A stretch of DNA of 64,000 nt from JALNZU01 sp964463695 (GCA_964463695.1 CAYXCZ010000005.1:81941-145940), one strand, 5' to 3'. Shown: positions 26,825 to 35,498, counted from the stretch's first letter. The notes: generated by a model not told the origin, from the letters alone. Made by a program: numbers and translations.

Positions 26825-28021
26825 TTCAACCTGAAATACCAACAAATAGTTTTCTTTTGAATTTAAATCAGTAGACATCGCATTCTGCATTCGATAACCC
26901 GTAAACAATTGAATTTTAGTAAGATGTTTATTGATGTATTTGTTAACGCCAATTTGGTAATACTGATCTTTTTTTGCATATGACCTGATTTCACTGTAAG
27001 GAGTAGAAATAGCATACCTTGCTGCTATTTCCCAATAGGAGGGAAAACAATAACTGAGTTGCGTATCAATTCCATTACCTATCACTACATATTCCATTAG
27101 TAATGAGTCGTTTACATTATAACTAATTGCTGATGCATCTGTGTCACGACTTATATATTCGGCTGAAGCTGCCCATCCATTATATTTAACAATTAAGTCT
27201 GCAAAAAAAGATGTCATATCCTTGCTTTCATACAAAAAGCTCCCTGTTGTCCCTCTGGTTCGTCTTGCCTTGTTGTTAAAAGAATACCCACCTGCGATCG
27301 AAATTTTTGGATTCTTCTCAAATTCCAGGTCACCTTCCGAGAAATCGCCATCATTTATGAATTTTCCTAATGGTAAAAATTCAACTCTTGCTGTGTACAT
27401 CAATCCATTATCTGTTTTTAGCTGATTTCGTCCATCACCCGTTGATATGGCAGCTTTGACTTTATACTCCATGTTTCCCAGATTATTCGTATAATATCCG
27501 AACAGGCCAAAATCCCTGTCAAGCGTATAATTAGCATTCACTACAGATCGATCATAAATTTGTTGCTGCCCGCTTGAAATAATACGCTGCCTGTTTCCAG
27601 GCAATTTGGCCTGCCCAAAACCCAAATAAAAATTTTTACTGAAATGGTAATAAACCATGGCATCTCTCACAACATTCGGCACTCCACTATTATCCCAATC
27701 CTGATCACCACGAGAAAAAGAGAGTTGCAAATAATAGGTAAGCTTTTTACTTTTAATATACCCATCAAAACGAAGCCTTAACCGGCTTACTCGAGCTTCG
27801 ATATCTTCATTGGCAAATTCGTTATCAAAATTAAACGCTAACCGATTTTGCATTCTGGTTCGGATGTTTATTCCAAAAGTGCCATCAGGACTATAAAATC
27901 CTAACCCTTTTCGGAAATCAACCATTGCTCGTTCATCTACTTCTGTTTGTCCAAATATGTGATGAAAACTAAACAAAAACAAAATCGCTACTAAAAATAC
28001 CTTTTTAAAAAAAGTGCTCAT
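26813..28021 (-). CDS. Outer-membrane porin, phosphate-selective (OprO/OprP) family
   Basis: A 402-residue outer-membrane barrel. The signal peptide (1-~24, ending Ile-Phe-Gly-Gln) is followed by the OprP-like start Gly-Phe-Tyr-Ser-Pro-Asp-Gly-Thr-Phe-Gly-Ile-Asn-Ile-Arg. Sixteen-strand-type alternation and the motif Tyr-Tyr-Leu-Gln-Leu-Ser-Phe-Ser-Arg-Gly follow, with a closing strand of Leu-Val-Phe-Gln-Val-Glu-Leu-Gly-Ile. It would admit small anions or other solutes; phosphate selectivity is not shown by family membership alone. Confidence 0.82.
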   Translation of the reverse strand: MSTFFKKVFLVAILFLFSFHHIFGQTEVDERAMVDFRKGLGFYSPDGTFGINIRTRMQNRLAFNFDNEFANEDIEARVSRLRLRFDGYIKSKKLTYYLQLSFSRGDQDWDNSGVPNVVRDAMVYYHFSKNFYLGFGQAKLPGNRQRIISSGQQQIYDRSVVNANYTLDRDFGLFGYYTNNLGNMEYKVKAAISTGDGRNQLKTDNGLMYTARVEFLPLGKFINDGDFSEGDLEFEKNPKISIAGGYSFNNKARRTRGTTGSFLYESKDMTSFFADLIVKYNGWAASAEYISRDTDASAISYNVNDSLLMEYVVIGNGIDTQLSYCFPSYWEIAARYAISTPYSEIRSYAKKDQYYQIGVNKYINKHLTKIQLFTGYRMQNAMSTDLNSKENYLLVFQVELGI

Positions 28022-28050
28022 AACGTTCTCATAATAAATAATTTGTAATT

Positions 28051-28401
28051 CTAAAGATGAAAGCTCAAGCGAGTTTTTTGAGGCAAGCTTTCAACGATCA
28101 GGCTATATGACTCATCAATCCATTTCAAAAGTCTGGCTTCATCAAAGCAATCAGCCACATCAACCGTTATCCAATGTTTCTTGTTCATATGATATCCAGG
28201 CCGAGCTTCAGGAAAACGTTCGATTCTATCAATTACATCTTCAGGCAAAGCTTTTAAATTAAGCGTCAATGGCCCATCAAGGTTAGCCAAAAGAAACATC
28301 TTATCAGCCACTTTAAAAACCAGGGTATCATCTCCAAATGGCATGCTTTCTGTAACAGCAACTTTATTAATACAATAAGTTCTTACTTCTTCAATATTCA
28401 T
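28051..28401 (-). CDS. MmcQ/YjbR family protein
   Basis: A 116-residue cytoplasmic protein of the YjbR fold, often called 'MmcQ/YjbR DNA-binding'. Family features are the N-terminal Tyr-Cys-Ile-Asn-Lys, the Phe-Lys-Val-Ala-Asp-Lys-Met-Phe strand and Tyr-His-Met-Asn-Lys-Lys-His-Trp-Ile-Thr-Val. The biochemical role is unknown. It starts 30 bases upstream of the porin gene on the same strand, so they may share a transcript. Confidence 0.88.
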   Translation of the reverse strand: MNIEEVRTYCINKVAVTESMPFGDDTLVFKVADKMFLLANLDGPLTLNLKALPEDVIDRIERFPEARPGYHMNKKHWITVDVADCFDEARLLKWIDESYSLIVESLPQKTRLSFHL

Positions 28402-28565
28402 TTCGTTTGATTATTTAGGTTTTCACTGATTATAAAAAATCCTTTCAAACATGTTGCAATTTAGTTGAATTATTCAAACTACAAAGCGCGTTACAATAAA
28501 ATCTATTATATTGATTTACATGTCTTTAAATAACACATTTAATTGATTCACCCCAATTACCAGTC

Positions 28566-28602
28566 AAAAAAAAAGACAGTTTTTAGTAACTGTCTTTCTT
28601 TT
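28566..28602 (-). terminator. Terminator after metK
   Basis: AAAGACAGTT (28572-28581) and AACTGTCTTT (28588-28597) form a 10-bp perfect stem. On the minus strand it is followed by a run of T (A run at 28566-28571), ending the metK transcript. Confidence 0.85.
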
Positions 28603-28617
28603 GAAGATCGCATGCAA

Positions 28618-29919
28618 CTACAATCCAAATGCATTTTTTATAGATTCAACATAATCAAGCTTTTCCCAGGCGAAAAAATCAACCACTTTATAGTGTTTTG
28701 TTCCATCCTTATCAGTTCTTGACTCAGTTGTTTCATCGGAATATCTTACTTCCACTTCTTTATTGTATGATTCTCTTCCAAAATGACCATAAGCTGCCGT
28801 TTCCTTGAAGATTGGATTCTTAAGACCAAAACGTTTTACAATGGCATAAGGACGCATATCAAAAATTGACTGAAGACTTGCTGCAATTGCCTGGTCTGTA
28901 ATCTTTTTACCCTCAGAATCCTTTAGTTTGGACGTGTTAAAGGTATTAACATAAAACCCAACAGGGCTTGCAACACCAATGGCATAAGCCACCTGAACGA
29001 GCGCTTCATCAGCTACACCTGCAGCAACAAGATTTTTTGCGATATGCCTTGTTGCGTATGCAGCTGAACGATCCACTTTAGAAGGGTCTTTTCCCGAGAA
29101 AGCACCACCTCCGTGAGCACCTCTCCCACCGTAGGTATCGACAATAATTTTTCGTCCGGTAAGCCCTGAGTCTCCATGAGGTCCACCTATTGTAAATTTG
29201 CCTGTTGGATTTACAAAGAGTTTGAAATCATCTCCAAAAAGCTTTTTAATTCGGGGTGGGAGCATTTTCTTTACCCTTGGGATAAGAATTTTCTCTACGT
29301 CTTCTTTGATCTTTTTGAGCATAACTTCTTCTTCATCAAAATCATCATGCTGTGTTGAGATCACAATAGTTTCAACCCTGATAGGTTTCCATTTATCACC
29401 ATACTCAACAGTTACCTGCGATTTCGCATCAGGGCCGAGGTATTTCATCTGTTTTCCCTCTCTGCGAATAGCTGCCAGTTCTTGCAGGAATTTATGTGAA
29501 AGTTCCGTTGTTACAGGCATGAAATTATCCATTTCCCTGCAAGCATAGCCAAACATCATCCCCTGATCTCCAGCACCCTGATCTTCAGGCAAATTACGTT
29601 CAACACCCTGGTTAATATCCGGCGATTGCTCATGTATCGCAGATAAAACACCGCAAGAATTACCATCGAAACGATAGGACGCCTTCGTATATCCAATATG
29701 ATTGATGGTTTCCCTTACAACATTTTGAATATCAACGTATCCTCGTGTTTTTACTTCACCGGCTACAACAGTCAGACCAGTAGTGACCATCGTTTCAACC
29801 GCTACTTTCGACTCCGGGTCGAATCTGAGCATTTCGTCAAGAATTGCATCAGAAATCTGATCAGCTACTTTGTCAGGATGACCTTCCGAAACTGATTCAG
29901 ATGTAAATAAATATCCCAT
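28618..29919 (-). CDS. metK: S-adenosylmethionine synthase (methionine adenosyltransferase)
   Basis: Makes SAM from methionine and ATP; 433 residues, slightly longer than the ~385 of E. coli. Motifs present: GHPDKVADQISDAILD (14-29), GAGDQGMMFGY and Gly-Gly-Gly-Ala-Phe-Ser-Gly-Lys-Asp-Pro-Ser-Lys-Val-Asp, which bind ATP, metal and phosphate. The extra length is mainly an internal insert (about residues 170-215, Glu/Lys-rich) and a longer C terminus. The gene has a ~130-base leader with a SAM-II-like element and a consensus promoter, so feedback control by SAM is likely. Confidence 0.96.
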   Translation of the reverse strand: MGYLFTSESVSEGHPDKVADQISDAILDEMLRFDPESKVAVETMVTTGLTVVAGEVKTRGYVDIQNVVRETINHIGYTKASYRFDGNSCGVLSAIHEQSPDINQGVERNLPEDQGAGDQGMMFGYACREMDNFMPVTTELSHKFLQELAAIRREGKQMKYLGPDAKSQVTVEYGDKWKPIRVETIVISTQHDDFDEEEVMLKKIKEDVEKILIPRVKKMLPPRIKKLFGDDFKLFVNPTGKFTIGGPHGDSGLTGRKIIVDTYGGRGAHGGGAFSGKDPSKVDRSAAYATRHIAKNLVAAGVADEALVQVAYAIGVASPVGFYVNTFNTSKLKDSEGKKITDQAIAASLQSIFDMRPYAIVKRFGLKNPIFKETAAYGHFGRESYNKEVEVRYSDETTESRTDKDGTKHYKVVDFFAWEKLDYVESIKNAFGL

Positions 29920-29967
29920 ATTACATTATTTAAAAAGTAAAAAAATAACGGGAAGGATGATTGAAAG

Positions 29968-29985
29968 GCTAAAGCATATTTTAGC
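29968..29985 (-). promoter_or_regulatory. Candidate switching hairpin in the metK leader
   Basis: GCTAAA and TTTAGC (minus strand) form a six-base stem around ATATGC. The GCTAAA arm is also the conserved 3' end of the SAM-II-like core, so folding this hairpin and forming the pseudoknot would be mutually exclusive. Confidence 0.45.
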
Positions 29986-30026
29986 ATTTTTTTCTGTGGT
30001 TGCAATCAATCAAATCTTTCCACAAC
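29979..30026 (-). promoter_or_regulatory. SAM-II-like riboswitch upstream of metK
   Basis: On the minus strand, a six-base stem TTGTGG/CCACAG (one wobble pair) encloses a loop containing GATTT and ATTGCA. It is followed by an A-rich stretch and AAATGCTAAAA. The order stem - GATTT - ATTGCA - stem - AAATG - GCTAAA matches the SAM-II (metA motif) aptamer, and TGC can pair with GCA of the loop to form its pseudoknot. It ends 60 bases before the start codon of the SAM synthase gene, within a leader starting at a consensus promoter. The match is from memory of the aptamer, not a covariance search. Confidence 0.68.
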
Positions 30027-30054
30027 TTCCGTTTTATAAACGGGTTTCAGGCCG

Positions 30055-30086
30055 CAAAGGTAAATAAAATGATAAATACGCCTCAA
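30055..30086 (-). promoter_or_regulatory. Promoter for metK
   Basis: Reading the minus strand, TTG (30086-30084), 21 bases, then TACCTTTG (30062-30055). The -7 box is an exact consensus match; transcription would start near 30048, leaving a leader of about 130 bases. Confidence 0.7.
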
Positions 30087-30337
30087 TGATCCTGTAAATT
30101 ATTTGATTTTTTAATAAAATGAGGTCGTAACCACGTTAATCTTCTATGCAATAAACCTTCTTTTTTTACATTGGAAACGATTCCGGAAAGATTTTTCCTT
30201 TTTTTTTGTGCTATTTCTACAAGACAAGGATGAAAATAAAAAATATTTTTAACACTTATAACATTGATTTAATGATATTTAGCATGCAATAAATGAATTA
30301 ATAGTATATCAGACTAAAAAATAATACAAAAAAATAG
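30087..30337. other. Intergenic stretch between the metK and recQ promoters
   Basis: The full gene-free gap is 29920-30466. Apart from the metK leader and the two promoters, this ~250-base stretch is very AT-rich with T runs near 30156-30205. I see no open frame, repeat or stable hairpin. Confidence 0.6.
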
Positions 30338-30370
30338 TTGCACTTTCCAACCAATTATTCCTTATATTTG
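30338..30370 (+). promoter_or_regulatory. Promoter for recQ
   Basis: TTG (30338-30340), 22 bases, then TATATTTG (30363-30370), a full -7 match; leader of about 90 bases to the ATG. Confidence 0.5.
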
Positions 30371-30466
30371 TCTAACAGACGATCCTTCATTTGAACAAGG
30401 AAAATACCTGCAATAATGTTTGGAAAAGTATGTTATCAAAAGAATATTAATAACTGAAATAAAAAG

Positions 30467-32671
30467 ATGGCCAAAAAGGATGAATATGGTCTGCACGAGC
30501 TGCTGAAGAAAATATTTGGCTTTGATCAGTTCAAAGGAAATCAGGAAGCTATTATAAAAAGCGTTCTTGATTTAAACGACACTTTTGTCGTAATGCCAAC
30601 AGGTGGAGGCAAATCACTATGTTATCAGCTGCCTGCATTGATGAATGAAGGGACTGCAATCGTTGTATCTCCTTTGATTGCATTAATGAAAAATCAGGTG
30701 GATGCAATTCGTAATTTCGGTACCGACATTGGTATTGCCCATGTGATGAACTCATCGTTATCACGCGCTGAACTGATGCAAGTGCGTGAAGATCTGATAA
30801 CTAAAAAGACGAAACTTTTATATGTTGCACCTGAATCCTTAACTAAGGATGAAACTGTTGAATTTTTAAAATCACTTAAAATATCATTTTTTGCAATTGA
30901 TGAAGCACATTGTATTTCGGAATGGGGTCATGACTTTCGTCCGGAATACAGACGTTTGCGCCCCATCATGAATGCGATTGATAAAAAGCTTCCCGTAATA
31001 GCGCTTACTGCCACAGCTACTGTAAAGGTACAGCAGGATATTTTAAAAAATCTTGAAATTCCCAATGCTAAAATCTTTAAGTCCTCATTCGACAGACCTA
31101 ACCTCTATTATGAAGTGCGTCCTAAAACCTCGGATGTAAGCAAAGATATTATTAAGTATATCAAAAATAATCCTGGTAAATCAGGGATTGTTTATTGCTT
31201 AAGTAGGAAAAAAGTTGAGGAAATTGCTGAAACATTGGTAGTTAACGGTATTCGAGCCTTACCATACCATGCAGGACTTGATGGTGCAACACGACGCATG
31301 AATCAGGATAAGTTTCTTATGGAAGAAGCTGAAGTTATTGTGGCAACCATTGCTTTTGGAATGGGAATTGACAAACCTGACATTCGCTTTGTAATCCATC
31401 ATGATATTCCAAAAAGTCTGGAGGGATATTATCAGGAAACAGGAAGAGCTGGTCGTGATGATGGTGAGGGCAATTGCGTTGCTTTCTATAATTATGAAGA
31501 CATCCAGAAGTTGGAAAAGTTCATGAAAGATAAGCATGTTGCTGAACAGGAAATTGCAAAAGAGCTTTTAAATGAGACTGTTACTTATGCTGAATCAGCT
31601 GTTTGCCGTCATAAACTTCTGCTCCACTATTTTGGTGAAATTTACGAAAAAGACAATTGTGGCGCTTGCGATAATTGCCTGAATCCAAAAGTAAAATTTG
31701 ATGGGCAGGAAGAAATAAAAATGGTTCTTGAGGCTGTTTTAAGTGTCAAACAACTCTTCAAGCTTAAACACATCAGTGAGCTTTTGGCTGGAAAGAAAAC
31801 AGGGGATATTAAAAATGCCAAGCATGAAACCAATGAATTTTTTGGTGCCGGCGAAGATGAAGACGAGCGCTTCTGGCAGGCTGTAATACGCCAGGCATTG
31901 ATTCACCGCTTGTTAGCAAAGGATATAGAAAATTATGGCATTCTTAAAGTGACTAAAGAAGGAAAGGATTTCATTAAAAATCCTCAACCTATTATGCTCA
32001 CCAAAGATCATGACTATGAAAACCCTGATGACGAAGATTTTGAAAGCGCGAAAGCAACAGGGCCAAAAGGCAGTGGAACTGATACTACACTGTTTGCAAT
32101 GCTTAAAGACCTCCGGAAAGCAATCTCGAAAAAAGAGAATTTACCTCCTTTCGTAATTTTCCAGGATCCTTCGTTGGAGGACATGGCCATTCAATATCCA
32201 ATTACCTCCGAAGAATTAACTCAGATTGTTGGTGTCGGAACTGGTAAAGCAGGCAAATATGGTGAGCCTTTCCTTAAGCTGATTCGGCAATATGTTGAAG
32301 AAAATGAAATTATCCGGCCAAATGATATGGTCGTTAAATCGGTTGTAAACAAATCAGGATTAAAAGTTTACATCATTCAGAATATTGACCGGAAGTTGCC
32401 TCTTGAGGATATTGCTTATGCTAAAAATCTTTCTTTTGATGAATTGCTCATTGAAATTGAGAGTATTGTTGCAAGTGGAACAAGAATCGATATTAATTAC
32501 TATATCGAAGAATTTGTTGATGAATACCATCAGGAAGATATTTATGAATATTTTAATGAGGCCGAAAGCGACTCGGTAGAAGACGCGCTCAAAGAATTGG
32601 GCGAGTCGGAATATACAGAAGAAGAAATCAGGCTTATGCGTATTAAATTTATGTCGGAAATTGGTAACTAA
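30467..32671 (+). CDS. recQ: ATP-dependent DNA helicase RecQ
   Basis: A 3'-5' DNA helicase for recombination and repair; 734 residues. Walker A is PTGGGKS (44-50), DEAH box 145-148, and the aromatic loop follows directly as Cys-Ile-Ser-Glu-Trp-Gly-His-Asp-Phe-Arg. Motif VI is Gln-Glu-Thr-Gly-Arg-Ala-Gly-Arg-Asp. The RQC zinc site has a cysteine in Val-Cys-Arg-His and then Cys-Gly-Ala-Cys-Asp-Asn-Cys (about 375-402). A winged helix follows, then an HRDC-like region (about 555-620). The C-terminal ~110 residues are acidic and longer than in E. coli RecQ. Confidence 0.95.
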   Translation: MAKKDEYGLHELLKKIFGFDQFKGNQEAIIKSVLDLNDTFVVMPTGGGKSLCYQLPALMNEGTAIVVSPLIALMKNQVDAIRNFGTDIGIAHVMNSSLSRAELMQVREDLITKKTKLLYVAPESLTKDETVEFLKSLKISFFAIDEAHCISEWGHDFRPEYRRLRPIMNAIDKKLPVIALTATATVKVQQDILKNLEIPNAKIFKSSFDRPNLYYEVRPKTSDVSKDIIKYIKNNPGKSGIVYCLSRKKVEEIAETLVVNGIRALPYHAGLDGATRRMNQDKFLMEEAEVIVATIAFGMGIDKPDIRFVIHHDIPKSLEGYYQETGRAGRDDGEGNCVAFYNYEDIQKLEKFMKDKHVAEQEIAKELLNETVTYAESAVCRHKLLLHYFGEIYEKDNCGACDNCLNPKVKFDGQEEIKMVLEAVLSVKQLFKLKHISELLAGKKTGDIKNAKHETNEFFGAGEDEDERFWQAVIRQALIHRLLAKDIENYGILKVTKEGKDFIKNPQPIMLTKDHDYENPDDEDFESAKATGPKGSGTDTTLFAMLKDLRKAISKKENLPPFVIFQDPSLEDMAIQYPITSEELTQIVGVGTGKAGKYGEPFLKLIRQYVEENEIIRPNDMVVKSVVNKSGLKVYIIQNIDRKLPLEDIAYAKNLSFDELLIEIESIVASGTRIDINYYIEEFVDEYHQEDIYEYFNEAESDSVEDALKELGESEYTEEEIRLMRIKFMSEIGN

Positions 32672-32693
32672 GCCTATTATTCTAAAGAGTTTC

Positions 32694-32727
32694 AAACCAG
32701 TCTTTATTATTAAAGACTGGTTTTTAT
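32694..32727 (+). terminator. Terminator after recQ
   Basis: A 13-bp perfect stem AAACCAGTCTTTA / TAAAGACTGGTTT (32694-32706 and 32711-32723) with a TTAT loop and a short T run. Confidence 0.85.
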
Positions 32728-32743
32728 ATATAAAGCCAACATA

Positions 32744-33142
32744 ATGAGTACTTTATTCGGTAAAGCAGTTTTTTTTATATTTATTACAAGCATCTTTGGC
32801 TTGTTAGCAGCCTGTGATAAAAATAAGGCTTCTCATTCTGAGCAGTTGAATCTCACCGAGAAGCAGATGATTGAGATCATAAAGGAAATTCAAATTACTG
32901 AAGCTGCACTCAATTATAAGCGTAATAATGGCTCAAGTGCAGAAGAAAATAAAGAACTTTATTTTGATCTTGTTTTCAAGAAACATAAAATAACACCTGA
33001 GATTTTTAAAGATAATCTATTGGAATACAGTAAGTCGCCTGAAATTCTCGAAGCTATTTATGATAGTGTGATAGTTTCATTAACCCAAATGCAGGATACG
33101 CTTAAAATTGAAGAATCAAAAGAAAAGGAGACGGAAAAGTAG
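32744..33142 (+). CDS. DUF4296 lipoprotein
   Basis: A 132-residue lipoprotein. The signal peptide ends at Leu-Leu-Ala-Ala-Cys (Cys24). The DUF4296 domain has Met-Ile-Glu-Ile-Ile-Lys-Glu-Ile-Gln-Ile-Thr-Glu-Ala and a central Tyr-Phe-Asp-Leu-Val-Phe-Lys-Lys-His-Lys-Ile-Thr-Pro-Glu segment, followed by helices. The family is Bacteroidota-specific with no known function. Another strong terminator separates it from recQ, so it likely has its own promoter. Confidence 0.85.
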   Translation: MSTLFGKAVFFIFITSIFGLLAACDKNKASHSEQLNLTEKQMIEIIKEIQITEAALNYKRNNGSSAEENKELYFDLVFKKHKITPEIFKDNLLEYSKSPEILEAIYDSVIVSLTQMQDTLKIEESKEKETEK

Positions 33143-33240
33143 GACTGAAATTTGTGCTGTAAAATAAATTAACTACTTAATACCGTTCAAAGGTTAAAAT
33201 ATCAACTAACAAGAAACAAATTTACCTTACCAGATTATTG

Positions 33241-33636
33241 TTATTTTAGAAAAACGGCAAGACGTTGCTCGGAATCACCACCAATAACCAAGTTATAGGT
33301 GAACTCCAAACGTGATGCTGACTTATAAACGCCAGAGCCACCAACTTCCCAATCACTGCCAACATTCTGGCTTTCAATTGTTACCGTTTTACCTGTAACA
33401 AGACCTGTAACTTCATCACCTGAACCGGCAAAATTACTCAAAATCACCTCTGTTGAATTAAGCGGATTCTTGGTGATGGTAACTTCATAATTCAATTTCA
33501 AGGCATTGTCGCTCACCGACCATGTTCCAACGAACGCTGAAGCAGGATCAGTTTCATCTGGAATTACATCCTCGTCGATTGCGCATCCTGAAAGCAACAC
33601 TAAAAACAAAATCGAAATAAGCTGAAGTTTTTTCAT
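33241..33636 (-). CDS. Small lipocalin-like lipoprotein
   Basis: A 131-residue lipoprotein with signal peptide MKKLQLISILFLVLLSGC and lipid-anchored Cys18. The mature part contains Phe-Val-Gly-Thr-Trp-Ser-Val-Ser-Asp-Asn and repeated beta strands, like the small lipocalin/beta-barrel 'DUF' lipoproteins of this phylum. A longer frame extends upstream to 33741, but I start at the ATG of the signal peptide (33634-33636). It directly follows the T9SS thioredoxin-fold gene (10-base gap), so the two are probably co-expressed. Confidence 0.75.
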   Translation of the reverse strand: MKKLQLISILFLVLLSGCAIDEDVIPDETDPASAFVGTWSVSDNALKLNYEVTITKNPLNSTEVILSNFAGSGDEVTGLVTGKTVTIESQNVGSDWEVGGSGVYKSASRLEFTYNLVIGGDSEQRLAVFLK

Positions 33637-33646
33637 AATTATGGTT

Positions 33647-34450
33647 TTAGAAATCCTGTTGAATGAGAATTTTTTTGTGAATGAACTGACTACCAGCTTC
33701 AAGTTCCAGAAGATAATTCCCTGCTGGTAGTTGCTGAACATTTATTTTAATCTGATGATTACCAGCTTCATACTTCTTCTGAGAAACCTCATTTAAAACT
33801 GCCCGACCATGAATATCTCTGAGTGTTAATGTTACGATCTCCTGTTTAGAAAGATCAAATGAAACATTTATCTCGCTTTTGCTTGGGTTTGGAAAGGTCT
33901 TAACATTAAAAGCATCTGTGATTTTCATCTCGTTTTGATGAACAAGAGCACCCCCGGCATTCAAAACAGCTTCAGTAATATTGGCATAACTAGGTTCCCA
34001 AACATGTTGGGCAGCGATAGTTTTATCAGGCATAATGACAATAACGGTTGGGTAAGCTGCAACGAGATAATTCTCAAAAACGATGTTGCCTCCTCCATCT
34101 AATCCACTTGCACTAGGCAATGTGATATTGAACAAAGAGTCAAAGAAAATGACATCTGGATTTGTTCCATTATAATTTATTCCAAGAAAAAATACATTTC
34201 CATTATTGGAACCAAAGCTTTCGTAAGCCATCTCAAAATCGTAAGCAAACGTTTGGCAGGGCCCGCAGGAAGTTGAGAAAAAATCGACTACAACTATTTT
34301 ACCTTCAGCTAATAAAGGATATAGTTGAATGATATCGCCTTTTAATGTTTTAACACTAAAATCGGGAGCTGTTGTATGCGGAGTTTGCGAATACATGTTT
34401 CCTAAAAATAAAAACAAAAGGAAAACTATTATGAAGTTTTTTAATGACAT
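33647..34450 (-). CDS. Secreted thioredoxin-fold protein with T9SS type A sorting domain
   Basis: A 267-residue exported protein. A signal peptide (1-~21) is followed by a TlpA/AhpC-type thioredoxin domain with redox pair Cys62-Gly-Pro-Cys65 and a cis-Pro at Ala-Ala-Tyr-Pro-Thr-Val. A C-terminal domain (about 183-267) starts with Phe-Pro-Asn-Pro-Ser and ends with Leu-Pro-Ala-Gly-Asn-Tyr-Leu-Leu and a basic tail, the type A cargo signal of the type IX secretion system. It should act at the cell surface as a disulfide oxidoreductase or be released. It is followed by a small lipoprotein. Confidence 0.88.
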   Translation of the reverse strand: MSLKNFIIVFLLFLFLGNMYSQTPHTTAPDFSVKTLKGDIIQLYPLLAEGKIVVVDFFSTSCGPCQTFAYDFEMAYESFGSNNGNVFFLGINYNGTNPDVIFFDSLFNITLPSASGLDGGGNIVFENYLVAAYPTVIVIMPDKTIAAQHVWEPSYANITEAVLNAGGALVHQNEMKITDAFNVKTFPNPSKSEINVSFDLSKQEIVTLTLRDIHGRAVLNEVSQKKYEAGNHQIKINVQQLPAGNYLLELEAGSQFIHKKILIQQDF

Positions 34451-34526
34451 AAGAAATGACTTTTATTGTGAACTTTTCACAAAAGTAATCAACTGTATGA
34501 ATAAGTCAAGCAAACAAAGTGTTAAA

Positions 34527-35366
34527 TCATGCGTTTAGAATGGCCTTAATTTTATCAGCCAATCTACTGGCCCCAATTCTGAACCACTGATTATGAAGCC
34601 ACTGCTCCCCAACAACCTCTTTCACAAGTTTATAGTAAAGCATAGCATCTTCTGGTTCAGCAATACCACCTGCAGGTTTAAAACCCACTTGAATTCCAGT
34701 TTGTTGATAGTATTCAAGGATGGTATCAAGCATTACAACTGATGCTTCCGCAGTAGCGGCCGGCTGAATTTTTCCTGTAGATGTTTTTAAAAAATCGGCT
34801 CCCCCCTCTAAAGCAAGCTCGCTGGCTTTTCGGATGAGATCAATTGATTTTAATTCACCTGTCTCCAAAATTACTTTTAGTCTGGCTTCTCCACAAGCTG
34901 CTTTAACAGCTTTAATTTCATCCAAAACTGTGGCATAATCATCTTCAAGCATTTTTCCACGAGAAATGACCATATCAATCTCATCAGCACCTTCGTTTGC
35001 AACCCAGCTGACTTCAGCGAGTTTCAGATGAAGAGGCAGCTGCCCTGATGGGAAAGCACATGCTACTGTAGCTACTTCAATGTCAGTGCCTTCTAATAAT
35101 TCTTTGGCTTGTTTTACAAATGGCATATACACACATACTGCGGCAACTGTTTCATTGTAATCCGCAGTTATTGAAGACTTTGCCTTTTCGCATAATTCCT
35201 CAATTTTCTGTTTGTTATCGGAGCCCTCCAATGTTGTAAGGTCAATACAATTATAAATCGTCCGAAAAGCTTGTTTCTGAGATTCATGCTCCAGCTGATT
35301 CTGGTTAATTCTAGTAATCCTTTCGGCTATGGTTTCCTTGGTTTGAGAATAATGCTGGAATTTCAT
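34527..35366 (-). CDS. deoC: Deoxyribose-phosphate aldolase
   Basis: Class I aldolase that cleaves 2-deoxyribose-5-phosphate to acetaldehyde and glyceraldehyde-3-phosphate in deoxynucleoside breakdown. The 279-residue TIM barrel has the Schiff-base Lys strand Lys-Val-Ile-Leu-Glu-Thr-Gly and Phe-Leu-Lys-Thr-Ser-Thr-Gly-Lys (about 189-196), followed by Gly-Phe-Lys-Pro-Ala-Gly-Gly-Ile. It carries about 40 extra N-terminal residues relative to short DeoC forms. The region upstream holds the triple palindromic repeat. Confidence 0.93.
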   Translation of the reverse strand: MKFQHYSQTKETIAERITRINQNQLEHESQKQAFRTIYNCIDLTTLEGSDNKQKIEELCEKAKSSITADYNETVAAVCVYMPFVKQAKELLEGTDIEVATVACAFPSGQLPLHLKLAEVSWVANEGADEIDMVISRGKMLEDDYATVLDEIKAVKAACGEARLKVILETGELKSIDLIRKASELALEGGADFLKTSTGKIQPAATAEASVVMLDTILEYYQQTGIQVGFKPAGGIAEPEDAMLYYKLVKEVVGEQWLHNQWFRIGASRLADKIKAILNA

Positions 35367-35435
35367 TTATAAGTTTTTTGCAAAAATACATAAAGGTTTT
35401 TCATTTTCTTGTTAATAACAGTTGTGAAGAGAAAA

Positions 35436-35498
35436 TCACTCTTCGATTTCGAAGATTCACTCTTCGATTTCGAAGACTCACTCTTCGATTTCGAAGAG
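35436..35498. repeat. Three tandem 21-bp palindromic repeats
   Basis: The unit TCACTCTTCGATTTCGAAGA plus one variable base (T, C, G) occurs three times without gaps at 35436-35456, 35457-35477 and 35478-35498. Twenty of 21 positions are identical in all copies. Each unit contains a perfect inverted repeat TCTTCGA-TT-TCGAAGA. Because 21 bp is two helical turns, the three dyads face the same side of the DNA. The array lies between the divergent deoC start (70 bases away) and the small zinc-ribbon gene (about 150 bases away). Confidence 0.92.

Noticed and set aside
29968..30062. SAM-I (S-box) riboswitch for metK
   Set aside because: None of the long S-box core motifs is present; the short stem and loop fit SAM-II instead.
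35436..35498. Possible CRISPR array
   Set aside because: The three copies are directly adjacent with no spacers and no cas genes are near.
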